A stretch of DNA of 64,000 bases from Dreissena polymorpha (Eukaryota > Mollusca > Bivalvia > Myida > Dreissenidae), in assembly GCF_020536995.1 (NCBI RefSeq), contig NC_068355.1:73207187-73271186 (forward strand), read 5' to 3'. The notes below the pieces were generated by a model. That model did no database searches. It had not been told where the DNA came from and saw nothing but the letters and a program-made list of their open reading frames with translations. Each line of letters begins with the position of its first letter. The first letter of the stretch is position 1. Below, in pieces: positions 1 to 11,903 of this stretch. A program made the translations under genes and the position numbers.

Positions 1-1331
1 CAATGCACGGAAAATTACAAAAAACAAAACACCTTTGTCAGCGGTAAACATGGAATTATTATGATATACAATTATCGGAGCAAGGAAAAACGTCCGTATG
101 AACCAGACCACATAATCGCGCACTCAATTTAGGGTGGAGATAGATTTAGTATAATACAAAAATGCCCACATTATCTGTATTTCGTCAATAAAATTACCGT
201 TGAGCCCAAGGACTATCGAGAAGCATTACACATATTGTACAAGCTTTTATAATTTGATTTTGGTATTTAAATATTTTGTAATAGATCTATAATAAAAAAA
301 TTGTTCGCATCCCTTATATTATTTGTATACTCCAGACTAACTAAACTGGCAAAGGGTTTTACCGGTATATTAATGGGGGCGCGTTTTTTTTTAAAGCACT
401 TGCTCTTTTATCAACAAATCAAAACGAACTTTAAAGCTGATAACCAAATATGCATTTATACAACATTTCTCATTTTTCCAATTTCAATAACGTGATTTAG
501 ATGTTAAGCATTTTGTATTATATACTCATATTTCGTTCTAACCGGGCTACTTTTCATGAATGTTTGAGCGTAAAAAAGTTATGCAACACATTAACGGGTT
601 TAAAGTAATATGACCCGACACGACCATTGCACAAAACAATTAATAATACCATATTTTACGTAGATCATTATTTTAGAGTGTGTATTAGCGCATTTGCACA
701 GTATGGACTATCCTATTGATATTTGAATAACTTAAGTGTTGATAAATATCCATATATGAATACCAAAGGAAGTGGGTATTTAATCGATATTGTTTTACAT
801 AAATGAGTTCACTCGAGATGTCATCTCGTATATGAGCTATTGAGTTTGTTTGTTTTTTCAGTTGTATATACTGTATAGATTAAAATTAATAATTGGGATA
901 CTATAATTTGAGTATGTTTTTTATTTCCGCTTAGGCCTGGTCAAATAATTGTATAAAGTCAAAGGATCAAAGCAACTTAACCGATTTTGTGCCAGTTGTA
1001 CATGTATACCAAATATGCATATAGAGCTCTTAATGAGCTTTTCTATTTTATCCATTGAATTCGGTGAATTTTATGCAAATAAAATAAAATAAAAAATGCC
1101 CAAGGCATCACTTTAATCGAAAGAGGGTGTTTTAGATTCGAGTTCAGGTGAAATGTCATTAATTAGCATTATTTGGTCGTTACGAGGGCATTTTTGATGT
1201 GTTTTAATTATATTGGCAAACTGGTGATTATTCTATTGGGTCAAAGTGACGCAAAAGAAGAACATTTGCTTCCATAAAAATCAAACCTATACGAATAGCC
1301 TATATTAAACTGTGAGAAGTATCGGTATAAT
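1..1331. other. No gene seen, AT-rich DNA
   Basis: AT-rich sequence with only short open frames that lack recognisable motifs or plausible splice sites. I see no repeat structure of note. Confidence 0.6.
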
Positions 1332-1687
1332 TTAATTTGTATTTTCAAGACCAATTACATAATCAAGGAGAAAATAACGTGATGTCAATAGCGGGCATTT
1401 TTCTTTTAGAGGCAATTGATAATTTTTTTGCAAATCAAACTGCCATATCAAGGCAGGACCCAAACATTCATTTATACCAGAATCCTTGGCGACGTCCATA
1501 TGTTCATCTTGGTAAATCCACCCGCACCTTAGCCAGTATTGTCTTCCCGAAAGGAAATACTGTGATCTGATCAGGGCCGTCCGCATGAACGGGCGAACGG
1601 ACATTCCGGTCGACACCACCGCCATTGAATATGTTTTCATGAGAAACTTTCCGGACGGCAATATCTTTATCGCTAATAGAGTTTCCG

Positions 1688-1971
1688 ACTGCCTCTTTCA
1701 ATTTTTTCACGGGATACATACTTCTGTTGTATTCTCCGAGCATCCCGTCCCCGAATGAGGTGAAATTGTCGCGCACTGCAGCGTCACTGATGTACCTGTG
1801 CGTGTTCATGCTCAACGCTACTGCCGTCACTTGCCTCCATCAATTTTACCACGGGATTCACTGTTCTGTTATTTTCAACAACCCTTCCGTCCCCGAATGA
1901 GGTGAAATTGCCGCGCACTGCAGCGTCACTGATGTACCTGTGCGTGTTCATGTTCAACGCTATTGCATTCA
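1688..1971 (-). repeat. 142-bp tandem duplication with coding look
   Basis: Two head-to-tail copies (1688-1829 and 1830-1971) are closely similar; the shared block CCGAATGAGG recurs 142 bp apart. On the minus strand each copy translates to the same kind of peptide, containing NTHRYISDAAVR and NFTSFGDG. Because 142 is not a multiple of three, the two copies are not in one continuous frame. The minus-strand frame of the first copy runs on to about 1504 and is less AT-rich than the surroundings. I do not recognise the protein. It may be a fragment of an old gene or mobile-element gene that was duplicated, and nothing supports a functional gene here. Confidence 0.55.
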
Positions 1972-3254
1972 CTATGCCGTTACACTCCGTGAGAACATAG
2001 TGAGAACTTAGTCAATGCCTAATGAGGAAAGGAACGTTTATTTGTATATTGGACCACTGTAGAACTATTAATGCCTACATGAATATCTACGACTTAAAAA
2101 AAAACATAACTAATCTAAACTGGGGAGTTTCAAGCAATGGCTGATTCCACCAAAGTTATTATTTATTATTGCGGATAATTTCGGATTTTCACTAAAATCG
2201 CATTTTATAGCAAAGCTAGAAAAGATTTAAATTTAAATATTGTCATGAAGATTTTGCTCCTAATACTTGACAATAAGTGTTCACCGATCACCCTTTTTTC
2301 AAAGCGAATAATATTTTAGTTGATATCACTTCTATAGGATCCCAGCGCTGCGATGAGATTCGTCTGCGCAACAGGCACCGCCATTTTCTCTTCTGATTTT
2401 GCTCTCGCTATCTATGTCTGACTGTAGACCCGCCCTCTGCGTGCGCGCGAAGATTAAAAAAAAAAGAGAGAGAAAACTGTCCCAGGAGTTATGTCATTGA
2501 TCTAGAAACCTGGGTATTATGGGAAGATAAAATTGGCGAAAAGTGTAACTCTATTTCAAAATGATTATGGCATTGCGTAATCGTTTGATATTCATCATAT
2601 GTTAAAAATAACGCACTTCTAACTGAATTAAATGTAAAGTTATATTGATATGGAAACAAGATTTGTTACACACACTTTGAAGTACACTTTCAATATTTTA
2701 CAACGAATTAAAAATAACGTTTGATAATGAACAGTATTTAAATGCCTAACCTTCTCAGATTTAATTACTGTACATTATGAGTGTCAAGGCATCCATTAGA
2801 ATTCATATGGGTATGTGAAGTAATGATCACGAAAACTATATTTAATTTGTGGAACCAACGTTCATTACTAATGAATACCAACTGTTTATAATTACTTGTA
2901 AGAAAAGAAAAATATATTATTTGAAGCGCCATCAGTTAATAATTCCTAAGCATTGTGAGAACATGTACTGAAAAGAAGTTATTGGGTTATCTGTTTTGCG
3001 AAAGAAGCACTATTTATCAGGAAGTCCACATTGAGAGCGGCTCAGAATACGAAAACGATCAGACTTTTTATGTTCCGCGAGCTGCATTGAATGCTAGTTT
3101 AATTTGATTGTCGTTGTATGTATAATTTCTAGTATAATTCATTTATGCATAGTGTCTAGAAAAAAGTCCTTACCCAATATAAATAAAGATTAAGCTCATA
3201 ATACGGAATTGAAAAAATAAAAAACACTTTAACCGATTTAACTCCGATTTAAAT
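1972..3254. other. No gene seen
   Basis: AT-rich DNA with no supported coding sequence. A short more GC-rich patch at about 2340-2460 has no convincing frame. Confidence 0.6.
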
Positions 3255-3484
3255 TTAACCCATTTATGCCTAGCGTCTAGAAAAAAGGCCTTGGCAAACA
3301 GCGTAGACCCAAATGAGACGCTCCATCATGCGGCGTCTCATCTGGTCTACGCTGTTTGCTTAAATGAATTTCTTTAAGAAATCTTTTAAATATAGAAATA
3401 GAATATACTAGACATCCCTAATTTTGGAAATAAATTGATCCATTTTAGAAGGATGGGAGAGTCCACGAAGCATAAATGGGTTAA
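3255..3484. mobile_element. piggyBac-type hairpin MITE, copy 1
   Basis: A 230-bp unit bounded by TTAA on both sides with perfect 15-bp inverted ends (TTAACCCATTTATGC at the left and its reverse complement at the right). The middle forms a strong hairpin around a GATGAGACGC / GCGTCTCATC core at about 3312-3345. TTAA target sites and CCC...GGG ends are known hallmarks of piggyBac-class elements, so I infer a non-autonomous relative. Related copies lie at 11689, 43658 and 60438. Confidence 0.75.
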
Positions 3485-3899
3485 TCCTCAAGACCAGAGA
3501 ACGTATTGAAACGTGTATTAGTATCAAACTTCAAATTTGTTTAAGCTATACGATACGCAATATACACAGAAGTTATAGTCCGAGTTGAACATAGTAAATA
3601 AAGTTTCTTATTTAATCGCCAAAATTGTCAGAAAAATGCACTCGTTTAAATACTTGTTCTACTTGGTCAGTAAAGGATTATTAAGGTTGAGGTCAAAATG
3701 CTTGTATACGAATTTCGTTGTATAAAATAAATACTTTAATACCTCTGATAAAAACATAATTCAATACACATATTGAACAACTCCTTCAAACGAGTCCATA
3801 GGTAATATTTATGGACTAAACTATCTCAACCAGATATTGGTTATAGCAGGAAGATTTTAGATGCTTAAAGTCTCTATATTGTAACGTTACATCATGTGT
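3485..3899. other. No gene seen
   Basis: AT-rich spacer between a MITE and a LINE remnant, with no recognisable feature. Confidence 0.5.
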
Positions 3900-5290
3900 T
3901 AGAATAAATGGTTTGTGTACAGATTTGTTTAAAGTTGAATGTGGCTTGAGGAAGGGGTGCTCGTTATCTCCCCTTTTATTAAATCTGTACGTAAATGATT
4001 TAGCTGTACGTATTAAAGACCTAGATAAAGGTGTTACTCTTGATAGTAGTAAAATATGTATTTTATTAGATGCAGATTATATTGTTCTATTAGCAGAAAA
4101 GGAACAAGATTTGCAATTTATGCTTGATAATTTATATCAATGGTGCACTGAGAATCATATGAATGTTAACCCTGTAAAGAGTAATATTATACACTTCAGA
4201 TCAAAATCTGTCAACCGAACTTCATATAATTTCACATGTGGACCTCATGAGTTGAGAGTGGTCGACAGGTATACTTGCTTGGGGCTGTTATTAAATGAGT
4301 TCCTTGATTTACTGCTATAAGTGTCTCCAAAGTGCAAGCAGGGCCCTTGGGTTACTCATTGCCAATGTAATCTATAGGCGTAGTGCCATACAATGTTTTT
4401 AAGAAACTATATGATAGCACTGTTTGGCCAGTCATATCCTATGGGGCCTATGTGTGGGGTGTGTAAGATCATTCTCTTGCATAAATGCAGTCCAGAGTCG
4501 AGCTTTGCGCTTTTTCTTTGGTTTGGGCAAATATAACACCAACAATGATCTTATTGGTGCATCATCATGGCAACCACCACATGTGAAACAACGGGAGATC
4601 TGTTGTACAGCAATGGCATAGATTGAAACGTATGGATGACAATAGAATTAATAGTAAAGTGTTCTCAATATGCTGTCATAGAAGTAATAATAACTGCAGA
4701 AATTGGCAATTTTATGTTAAATCTTATTTCAGAAAGTATTGATGTTATGAATTATCTTGATCAGTGTCCGACAAATTTCTTATTTTTCAGGTAGCCCATT
4801 CTTGATGAATGTGCAACAATTACCTCCAAGCAATTATGTAACCTTGTCGAATCTGTAACCATGAATAAATACATAGAACAGTGGAAGATTCAATACAGAG
4901 CGACAAGGTCCATCCCGTACTGGTAGAAACAACTTAGAACATGTCGTATTTGTTAGCATGATTTTGATACAGAAAGTTATGTGAAATCTAAAATGCCCAT
5001 TAAATATAGATCTGCATTTGCTAAATTCCGATGTGGGATGGCACCTATTCGACTAGAAACAGGAAGATATGAGAATTTGCCTGAACATTTACGGTTATGT
5101 CCAATTTGCAATTTATCAATCGAAATGAGATTCATGTAATACTTTAATTCTCTGCGTAAATTGACGATAGAAATGTCTTATCACGTAAGGCCACATAAAT
5201 AGACAACAACTTTATTAATATGTCAGACCAGGATAAATTCATAATTCTTTTTTTTCCATGAAAGTGTTATGTACGAGACTGCCAAGACCT
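3900..5290 (+). mobile_element. LINE remnant (3' part of reverse transcriptase and C-terminus)
   Basis: The open stretch at 3913-4320 carries non-LTR reverse transcriptase motifs in order: GLRKGCSLSPLLLNLYVNDL, then LDADYIVLLAE where the catalytic box normally reads (Y/F)ADD, then DNLYQWCTENHMNVN and a KSNIIHFR block. Downstream, in several frames to about 5170, are pieces of the usual LINE C-terminal region, such as SAFAKFRCG and ENLPEHLRLCPICN-like peptides. The second aspartate of the catalytic box is replaced by tyrosine and there are many stops, so the copy is dead. The 5' part is missing. The clade (CR1/jockey/RTE) cannot be settled by eye. Confidence 0.8.
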
Positions 5291-6598
5291 GTTACAAAAT
5301 ACTTCAATTAGAAATAACTATTGTATAGATAGTGTAGTTTGGGCAGTAGGGTACCGGTAGGTCTGTTGTATGTACACTGGCGATGTCTTGGTCTAAGTCA
5401 ATTGGTCTGTGTTGCAACCCCCTGTGATGACCACCAGTGTTCATGCATGGATTACCGTACTTCTTGATTATACTATCAGATGTTTAGATTATTCATTCTT
5501 TTAGTCCTACTTGATTTTACGGTTTTACATAGCGTACAAGGAAACATAATGATTATGATTTTCCTAAGAATATGATGTAGTACATATCAGTGGTGCTAAT
5601 TAGTTTACTGCAGGCATGGCCTGAGGTGATATGTGTTTTATCTACATTTTACAATTTTGGCAAAAGTCACGATATCTCTTTTTAAATATCTTAAAATTCA
5701 TGTTTAAGACAGTTTTTAATCTTATAAATGAAAGTTAAGAGCAGGAATGCCCAAGTAGCACTTTCTTATAATTCAAGGTCAATAAGTCAAAGGTGCTTTA
5801 ATACTCTTTTACTGTTCATCGAATTTTGTCGAACTCGCCATAACCAGAAAAAAAAAGATTTAAGTATTTGAAAACGAGGACGGCCAATTGTAAGAATTGC
5901 CTTCAAGTGATCTCACTGTAAATTCAACTTACCAATACATAATGTCAACACAAATGACATATTTGACATAGAAAAACTTTTTTGAAGAATGCGGAAAAGG
6001 TTCTTAAAGTCCAGCATAATATTTGATGGCGAACGGGCGCTTCTTTCACTGATAACAACATACCTACATATACCTAACGATCGTTCAATGTATAATTTAA
6101 TGTATTATATTTATGTACATATGGCTGAGACGGTGTTGGTGCAATAAAATGTATGTATGTAACTCTTACAAGTGCCGTAAGGATTATCGACAAGACGAAA
6201 GAAAACATGAACAAAATAATTGAAGGTTTTTTTATTTTTAAGCAAACATCTTGCTTAAGAAATGGTATAGGCGTCATATTTTTCATCACAGTTATTGTTA
6301 AGCATGATGACAAATGCTTTCGACTTAAAAGCATAGCGACAGTTTCAACGATTTTGATCAATAAATGATCCTTCTTTTAAGCAAACATTTATATTGTCAG
6401 TCATTTGATACGAGTTGTATGGTACGCTTGTGTAATTTTCTGTAACGAATCAACAAATTTGTCTTGTTTGATTACAAATTGAAATGCCTTCAAATGACAA
6501 CAGTGCTATTTCTAGTGCAACCTAAGTCCAAAGAATAGCAAAAAAATATTTAAAAGTCTTTCTTCATACTAGCATTTCAATTGTAATGCATATCAGTT
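5291..6598. other. No gene seen
   Basis: AT-rich DNA. The first 150 bases or so may be the 3' tail of the preceding LINE. Overlapping short frames on both strands at 6074-6368 look like chance. Confidence 0.5.
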
Positions 6599-6698
6599 NN
6601 NNNNNNNNNNNNNNNNNNNNNNNNNNNNNNNNNNNNNNNNNNNNNNNNNNNNNNNNNNNNNNNNNNNNNNNNNNNNNNNNNNNNNNNNNNNNNNNNNN
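6599..6698. other. Assembly gap (100 N)
   Basis: Exactly 100 N, the usual placeholder for a gap of unknown size. It sits at the edge of a tandem array, which explains why the assembly broke here. The true array is probably longer. Confidence 0.99.
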
Positions 6699-7345
6699 TG
6701 AAAATCATGGCCGCCAGGGGGCGGGGCATTTTCCTTATAAGGCTATAGTAAAACCTTGTTAACACTCGAGAGGTCTCATTTATTTTCCGATCATCATGAA
6801 ACTTGGTCTGAAGATTTGTCCCAATGATATCTTGGATGAGTTTGAAAATGTTTTTTGGTTGCTTAAAAAACATGGCCACAGGGGCGGCATTTTTCCTTAT
6901 AAGGCCTTAGTAAAACCTTGTTAACACTTGAGGCCACATTTATCGTCCAATCTTTATGAAATTTGGTCAGAAGATTGGTCTCAATGATATCTTGGATGAG
7001 TTCAAAAATAATTATGTTTGCTTGAACAAAATGGCTTCCAAGGGGCGGGACATTTTTCCTTTTACGGCTTGAGTAAAATCTTGTTAACACTCTAGAGGCC
7101 ACATTTACTGTCCGATCTGCATGAAACTTGGTCAGAAGATTCATCCCGATAATATCTTGGAGGAGTTCAAAAATGATGCCGGTTGGTTGAAAAAACATGG
7201 CTGCCAAGGGGCGGGGCATTTTTCCTTATATGGCTATAGTAAAACCTTGTTAACACTCTAGAGTCCACATTTATTTTCCGATCTTCATGAAACTTGGTCA
7301 GAAGATTTGTCCCAATAACATCTTGTTATCTCAGGTGAGCGACTT
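6699..7345. repeat. Tandem array, period about 160 bp
   Basis: At least four diverged units. Each contains a motif like ATGGCCGCCAGGGGGCGGGG followed by AAAACCTTGTTAACACT and a GAAACTTGGTCAGAAGAT block; unit starts are near 6707, 6870, 7030 and 7196. The array ends in CTCAGGTGAGCGACTTTGGG. Minus-strand open frames across it are by-products of the repeat. The left end lies in the assembly gap. Such arrays are often the core of pearl/Helentron-like elements in bivalves, but no end structure is visible here to prove it. Confidence 0.75.
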
Positions 7346-8664
7346 TGGGCCTTTATTGTTTTTATATGTATTCCCGAATATGAAAAATATCAATTTAATA
7401 ATAATACTTATTGTATGTAAAATGAAAGTGAAAAATGGAGAATTAATTTAGACTTATCTGTAAGGTCAAGTCCAAAGTGTATAGAATTGAAAAAATGTGA
7501 AAAAATACATCAACATTTAAAATCCATTGACCAAGGAATCAAACTTATTCATGTCAAGTAAAAAAAAATAAACAACTTAAACAGTTTCCTGTCTTAAAGC
7601 TTATTTCTACCATCAAATAATATATATGAAACAGACAGAGCAAAATATGAACATGATAAATGAAACACTGTGTTTGTTCCTGTTTTCCATTTGGTTTATA
7701 TTGAGTATGGTATTGGTTTCCAGTTGCAGCCTCAGAGGACATTCTCTTTTATGCAGCTTCTTTGGTAAGGCGTTTGAGCAAGCAGCAGCAAGCACAACTG
7801 TCGCACCTCCCATGATTTCTTTGACACATACAGTGAGTAGTTGCAGTGGTAATCTTGCATATAAACAGTCGGTAATGGATGCTTTAATTTGATTGTTAAG
7901 TCCATATGAGGTTTTATCCATTTTTCACTGCAAATATATCCCTGTAGTGGATTAAGATTCTTTCACAGCCATCCAAACATTGCTATGTTTTAATAAAAGG
8001 TCAAGAGTGTTTTCCAGACATCACAGGTAAAAAATATTCTGACTGAATTACTACGGAAATGTGAAAATGCAATGTAATTCATGGTTTGACTTTAATCTGT
8101 TAAATAAAGACTTTTTAATATGAAAACAAAATCAACTTGTGGTCTTTAAACCCATTGTGAAGCCTCAAGATACTTGAGTTTTAGATCTAACATTTTATTT
8201 AGTATTTGAATTGATTGTAAGGCTGTCTTTTCACCTGTCTGAAGTATATATTCTCAATCTATACAGTGTTTAGCTTTGTTTTCAAAAATTAATAAAACAA
8301 ACTATTGATGATAATTAAATATGAAATAAAAAAAACTTAAATTTTTTTTTGGTCAACACCACCAAGTTTAAAATAGTATTAAGAATAACTTAAATTAGCA
8401 ACATAAGGCCACTCCAAATTGATATGTTGGTTGTCTGATTTGCTGCACCTATTTTTTTCAAAATGGATTTTTTTTTTTACCGCTCGCACTCATTTTTGTG
8501 TCCTTTAGTAACCATAGCGCATGTGGGTTTTTTTAATTTGTGGAAAAAAACGTGGATCAAGCAGAAATGATTTTGACGCTGAATACTAATGACAATTATA
8601 TTGTTTCATAACCGTTTTTAATCGATAACTGCAGACGCTAAAAAATTTAATCGAGACGACCAGT
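7346..8664. other. No supported gene
   Basis: Open frames of about 100 codons occur on both strands at 7613-7921, but neither shows a known motif. The minus-strand one has a somewhat protein-like composition and could be mobile-element debris. The rest is AT-rich. Confidence 0.45.
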
Positions 8665-8669
8665 ACGTG

Positions 8670-9498
8670 CAGAGCTCCAGATAAGGTTTTGTGAAATTCT
8701 TAAATTACTACCAGATTTTCAAAAAGAATTCTTAACTCTGAAATTTTATTCTTAACGTTACTACTAAGTTTTGGAAAATAATTCTTATTTTTATAAATGA
8801 CCTAAAAATAAATAATAATGGTTCTTTTTCATGCAAAAAAATCAAAATAAACATACTAGCAACTTTATTTATACGAGTTCAGCAGTGTCTTTTTAGTATT
8901 ATACAATTTTATTTTTCAAATACCTTCATATGCCCAAACTGTGCTTAGATTGCATGCCTGAGATGAATTTTTACATATTTCACAATTAAAACGGGTCTCC
9001 CCTTCAATCTTTTCAACAATTAGCCACGGAACTTTTCCCTTCAACTCGTTCAATGTTTTTTTGTGTGTTTAAATTTGGACCCGTTGTGTCGCGTTTTTGT
9101 TTAGCTTTTCCGACTGTGTCGGAAACTGAACATACAACATCGTATAAGATCATTTCTATAATGTCTTTCTTAACATTAACTTCGGCTCACTTTGCATACA
9201 ATATGTTACAAGCGTGTTTTTGGGACGCTTTGCAGTTTTTAGGACGCTCTCTGGGCGCCGCCATTGTTTTTTGACATATAGACTGTATACGCCGCTTTTA
9301 TTGGAAAAAATGCGCTTTGTTAAACAAACCCGATAACCCGTAAAGAACTCAATAAAAATCGATACGAACCGATGTAAAAATAATATTCGTAACTTGATTT
9401 TGTAATTCTTAATGGTACGACAAGATTTTAAAATAAATACGTAACGGACTTGAAAATAATTCGTAATTACGAAAATACGACCCTTATCTGGAGCTCTG
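8670..9498 (-). mobile_element. hAT-like non-autonomous element, copy A
   Basis: An 829-bp element with perfect 17-bp terminal inverted repeats beginning CAGAGCTCCAGATAAGG, flanked by a 5-bp direct repeat ACGTG (8665-8669 and 9499-9503). On the minus strand around 8925-9060 there is a short peptide with the spacing W...FNCEICK...TVW, which resembles the N-terminal zinc-finger region of hAT-derived proteins. Ends starting CAG(A/G)G fit hAT, and 5-bp target duplications are reported for the hAT5 group. The copy at 41863-42658 shares these ends. The 184-codon frame at 9156-9710 runs across the right end and is not a gene. Confidence 0.7.
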
Positions 9499-9503
9499 AC
9501 GTG

Positions 9504-10071
9504 TTTCGCTGTCATGACTGTTTTAACAAATTGCGGTGAAAAATTGCTGCAGCCAACCCTTAAAAATATAAACACATCTACGATCTGTGACTTATTTGAA
9601 TGTGTTTGTTTACGTTCGAACATGCAAATATCAGCAGATACCGTTGAAGCATGTTCATTTTCAAACAACATCGGGAAACATGCTGTAAGACTTTTATACT
9701 TTTTCTTCATTAAATGGGCATATGGACGGTATTTCCCTATATGTAGGCAAATTTTTCCTATAACACAATTTTAAGTGAACAAAAAATAAACATAAAATCA
9801 CTAAATGCTGATTCTAAAGTTTCACAGGTACAATGTTTTATCATTTTTAAAATACATGGTTGACGGAACATGCTTAACAGCTAGGTCCGTATATTTCAGA
9901 AACATCAAATAAGTTCTCTGTAATGTATACATTTATTTCAGAAAAATACAATACCGTACTAGCCATCGATTTGCCCCTTTTAAAATAAGGTTGCGACCAT
10001 GGATTATATGCATGGCCTTTGTCCGACTGTCTGTCATTATCATTTTGATGATTGCTCCTCTTCAAGTGCTA
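9504..10071. other. No gene seen
   Basis: AT-rich DNA with no recognisable feature; the open frames present are short and lack motifs. Confidence 0.5.
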
Positions 10072-10152
10072 TTGCAACATGGTATACCTTTTCACAGCTT
10101 GCAACATGGTATACCTTTTTACAGCTTGCAACATAGTATACCTTTTCACAGC
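10072..10152. repeat. 27-bp tandem repeat, three copies
   Basis: Three units of period 27, each starting TTGCAACATGGTATACC, at 10072, 10099 and 10126, nearly identical. This is a small recent minisatellite. Confidence 0.9.
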
Positions 10153-11688
10153 TTTCACTGTTTAAAACTTCAAACAAATATAAGCAGCAGTAGGTAGACA
10201 TGTGCCCCTCACTTCAATGATATGGTTACACGTATTTTTCGTGGTCAAAGGTCATATGCAACTTCCTCCTATAAATACGAGGTTGTTATATATTCTTTGT
10301 ATAAGAATTGATTTGAATGTAAAATTTAGCTGTTTAAACATGTATCTCTTGATAATGCAATATTTTTCGATCGAAATGTGATTTTTTTTATTCTTCGCTC
10401 GCTTGAGAATTTTCCTGTTTAAAAAAAAAAAAAAATTTTTTTTATTGCTCTCCTCTTCAACTTTGTTTCAAAAAAATCCATAGACCAACAAATCAATTTG
10501 GAATGGCCTAAGCCATTTATAAGAATTGTTCAGCGCATGAGGGCCTGAATTATTGTGAATGTTTGATCCTTTTGTTTTTTGCAGTGATGGAGATGAAAAG
10601 TGACGACCGCAGCAAGTTCTTTGATGCTTTGATAAGCCTGCTGAATTAAAATTTACCAAGTCATATCTTGGTGTATATCAAAATAAGTGCTCACAGGGTG
10701 TTTTGTATACCTTTGTGCATGTTTTTTTACATATATGAACAATTGGAATCTATACATATGACAGTAATATGATTTTCTTATGTTTCTAGTTGTACATGTT
10801 GGTTGTTGTAAAGATGAATGATTAGTGATTGAACTTTACAACAGTTGTCTCAGTCAATATTTTTTTTTAATGTTAAACTTATCAATTTCTTGGAGGTGTA
10901 AAATCAGAACTGTACCAATTTGTTCAGTCAATAAAGATTGTAATTTCCACTCTGAGATCTCTCTAGATTCTGCAATTATTGAAATGAGGGCACATTCAAT
11001 GTTTTGCGTGTGTCAAACAAGAAAGATATGGTCAAATGTAAGCCTCAATTTTGAAGAGTTCTTAATAAAAATCAAGCTTCTGAAGAGATCTTCATATATT
11101 TTTTTATTGTGAATCAATTCCAGTGACTGCTACTTTGTTGATGTTTTTCAGAACATTGACTTTGCAAGATTTAAATCAGACAGTTATATACAAACAGCTA
11201 ATGGAAATTTGTTTGCAAACGAGAAAAATAGTTTGCTATGATGCCTAATTGTATATATATAGATATTTTGTTTAATTATATATATGTTTAAATTCTTAAC
11301 AATATAAGGGTTTATTAGTGACATTTATGCAGACAGAAAAACAATATTAAATTTTGCAACTGGCTGTTTTTTCAATCCTGCATGTAGGACCTATGGCATG
11401 TTATATTGTTATTTTATTAAAGCGCATGTTCTATTTGTTAGCTTACCTGAGCACAAAGTGCTAAAGTGGAGCTATTCTGATCACCAAATGTCTGCAATAT
11501 TCATCTTTTAGCTTGTTTACATTCCAGAGGCCACATGTTTGTATACAATAATGATCAATATAGGTCAAAGTATTGATCTTTACAATACCAAGGCTGAGTT
11601 TGAATCTGGGTCAGGTGCACTCAAGAACCAGTTCACCATTTCCAATCTTAGAAAACTTGGCCACTCTTGTCACATTGATGACTCAGTC
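10153..11688. other. No gene seen
   Basis: AT-rich DNA. From about 11440 the text CTTACCTGAGCACAAAGTGC and nearby GTCA-rich pieces resemble dispersed bivalve repeats, too degenerate to bound. Confidence 0.5.
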
Positions 11689-11903
11689 TTAACCCTTTGC
11701 ATGCTTGAAAATTTATCGTCTGCTAAAATGTCGTCTGCTAAATTTCCACAATTAGCATTTCTTCGAATTTTTTTTCCAAAAAATACTATCAGAATAGCAA
11801 ACAGTTTGGATCCAGATGAGATGCCACGTTCTGTGGCATCTCATCTGGATCCAAACTGTTTGCAAAGGCCTTCAAAATTCGGTTCCCGCACTGAAAGAGT
11901 TAA
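11689..11903. mobile_element. piggyBac-type hairpin MITE, copy 4 (diverged subfamily)
   Basis: A 215-bp unit flanked by TTAA at both ends (11689-11692 and 11900-11903). Its centre is a perfect 31-bp inverted repeat, 11797-11827 against 11833-11863, with a 5-base loop (GTTCT). The arms contain GATCCAGATGAGATGCCAC, clearly related to the hairpin core of the copies at 3255, 43658 and 60438. A plus-strand open frame across it is incidental. Confidence 0.75.

Noticed and set aside
6074-6368. Overlapping open frames on both strands
   Set aside because: AT-rich chance frames without motifs or splice sites.
9156-9710. 184-codon minus-strand frame
   Set aside because: It crosses the end of the hAT-like element and its flank and has no domain motif.
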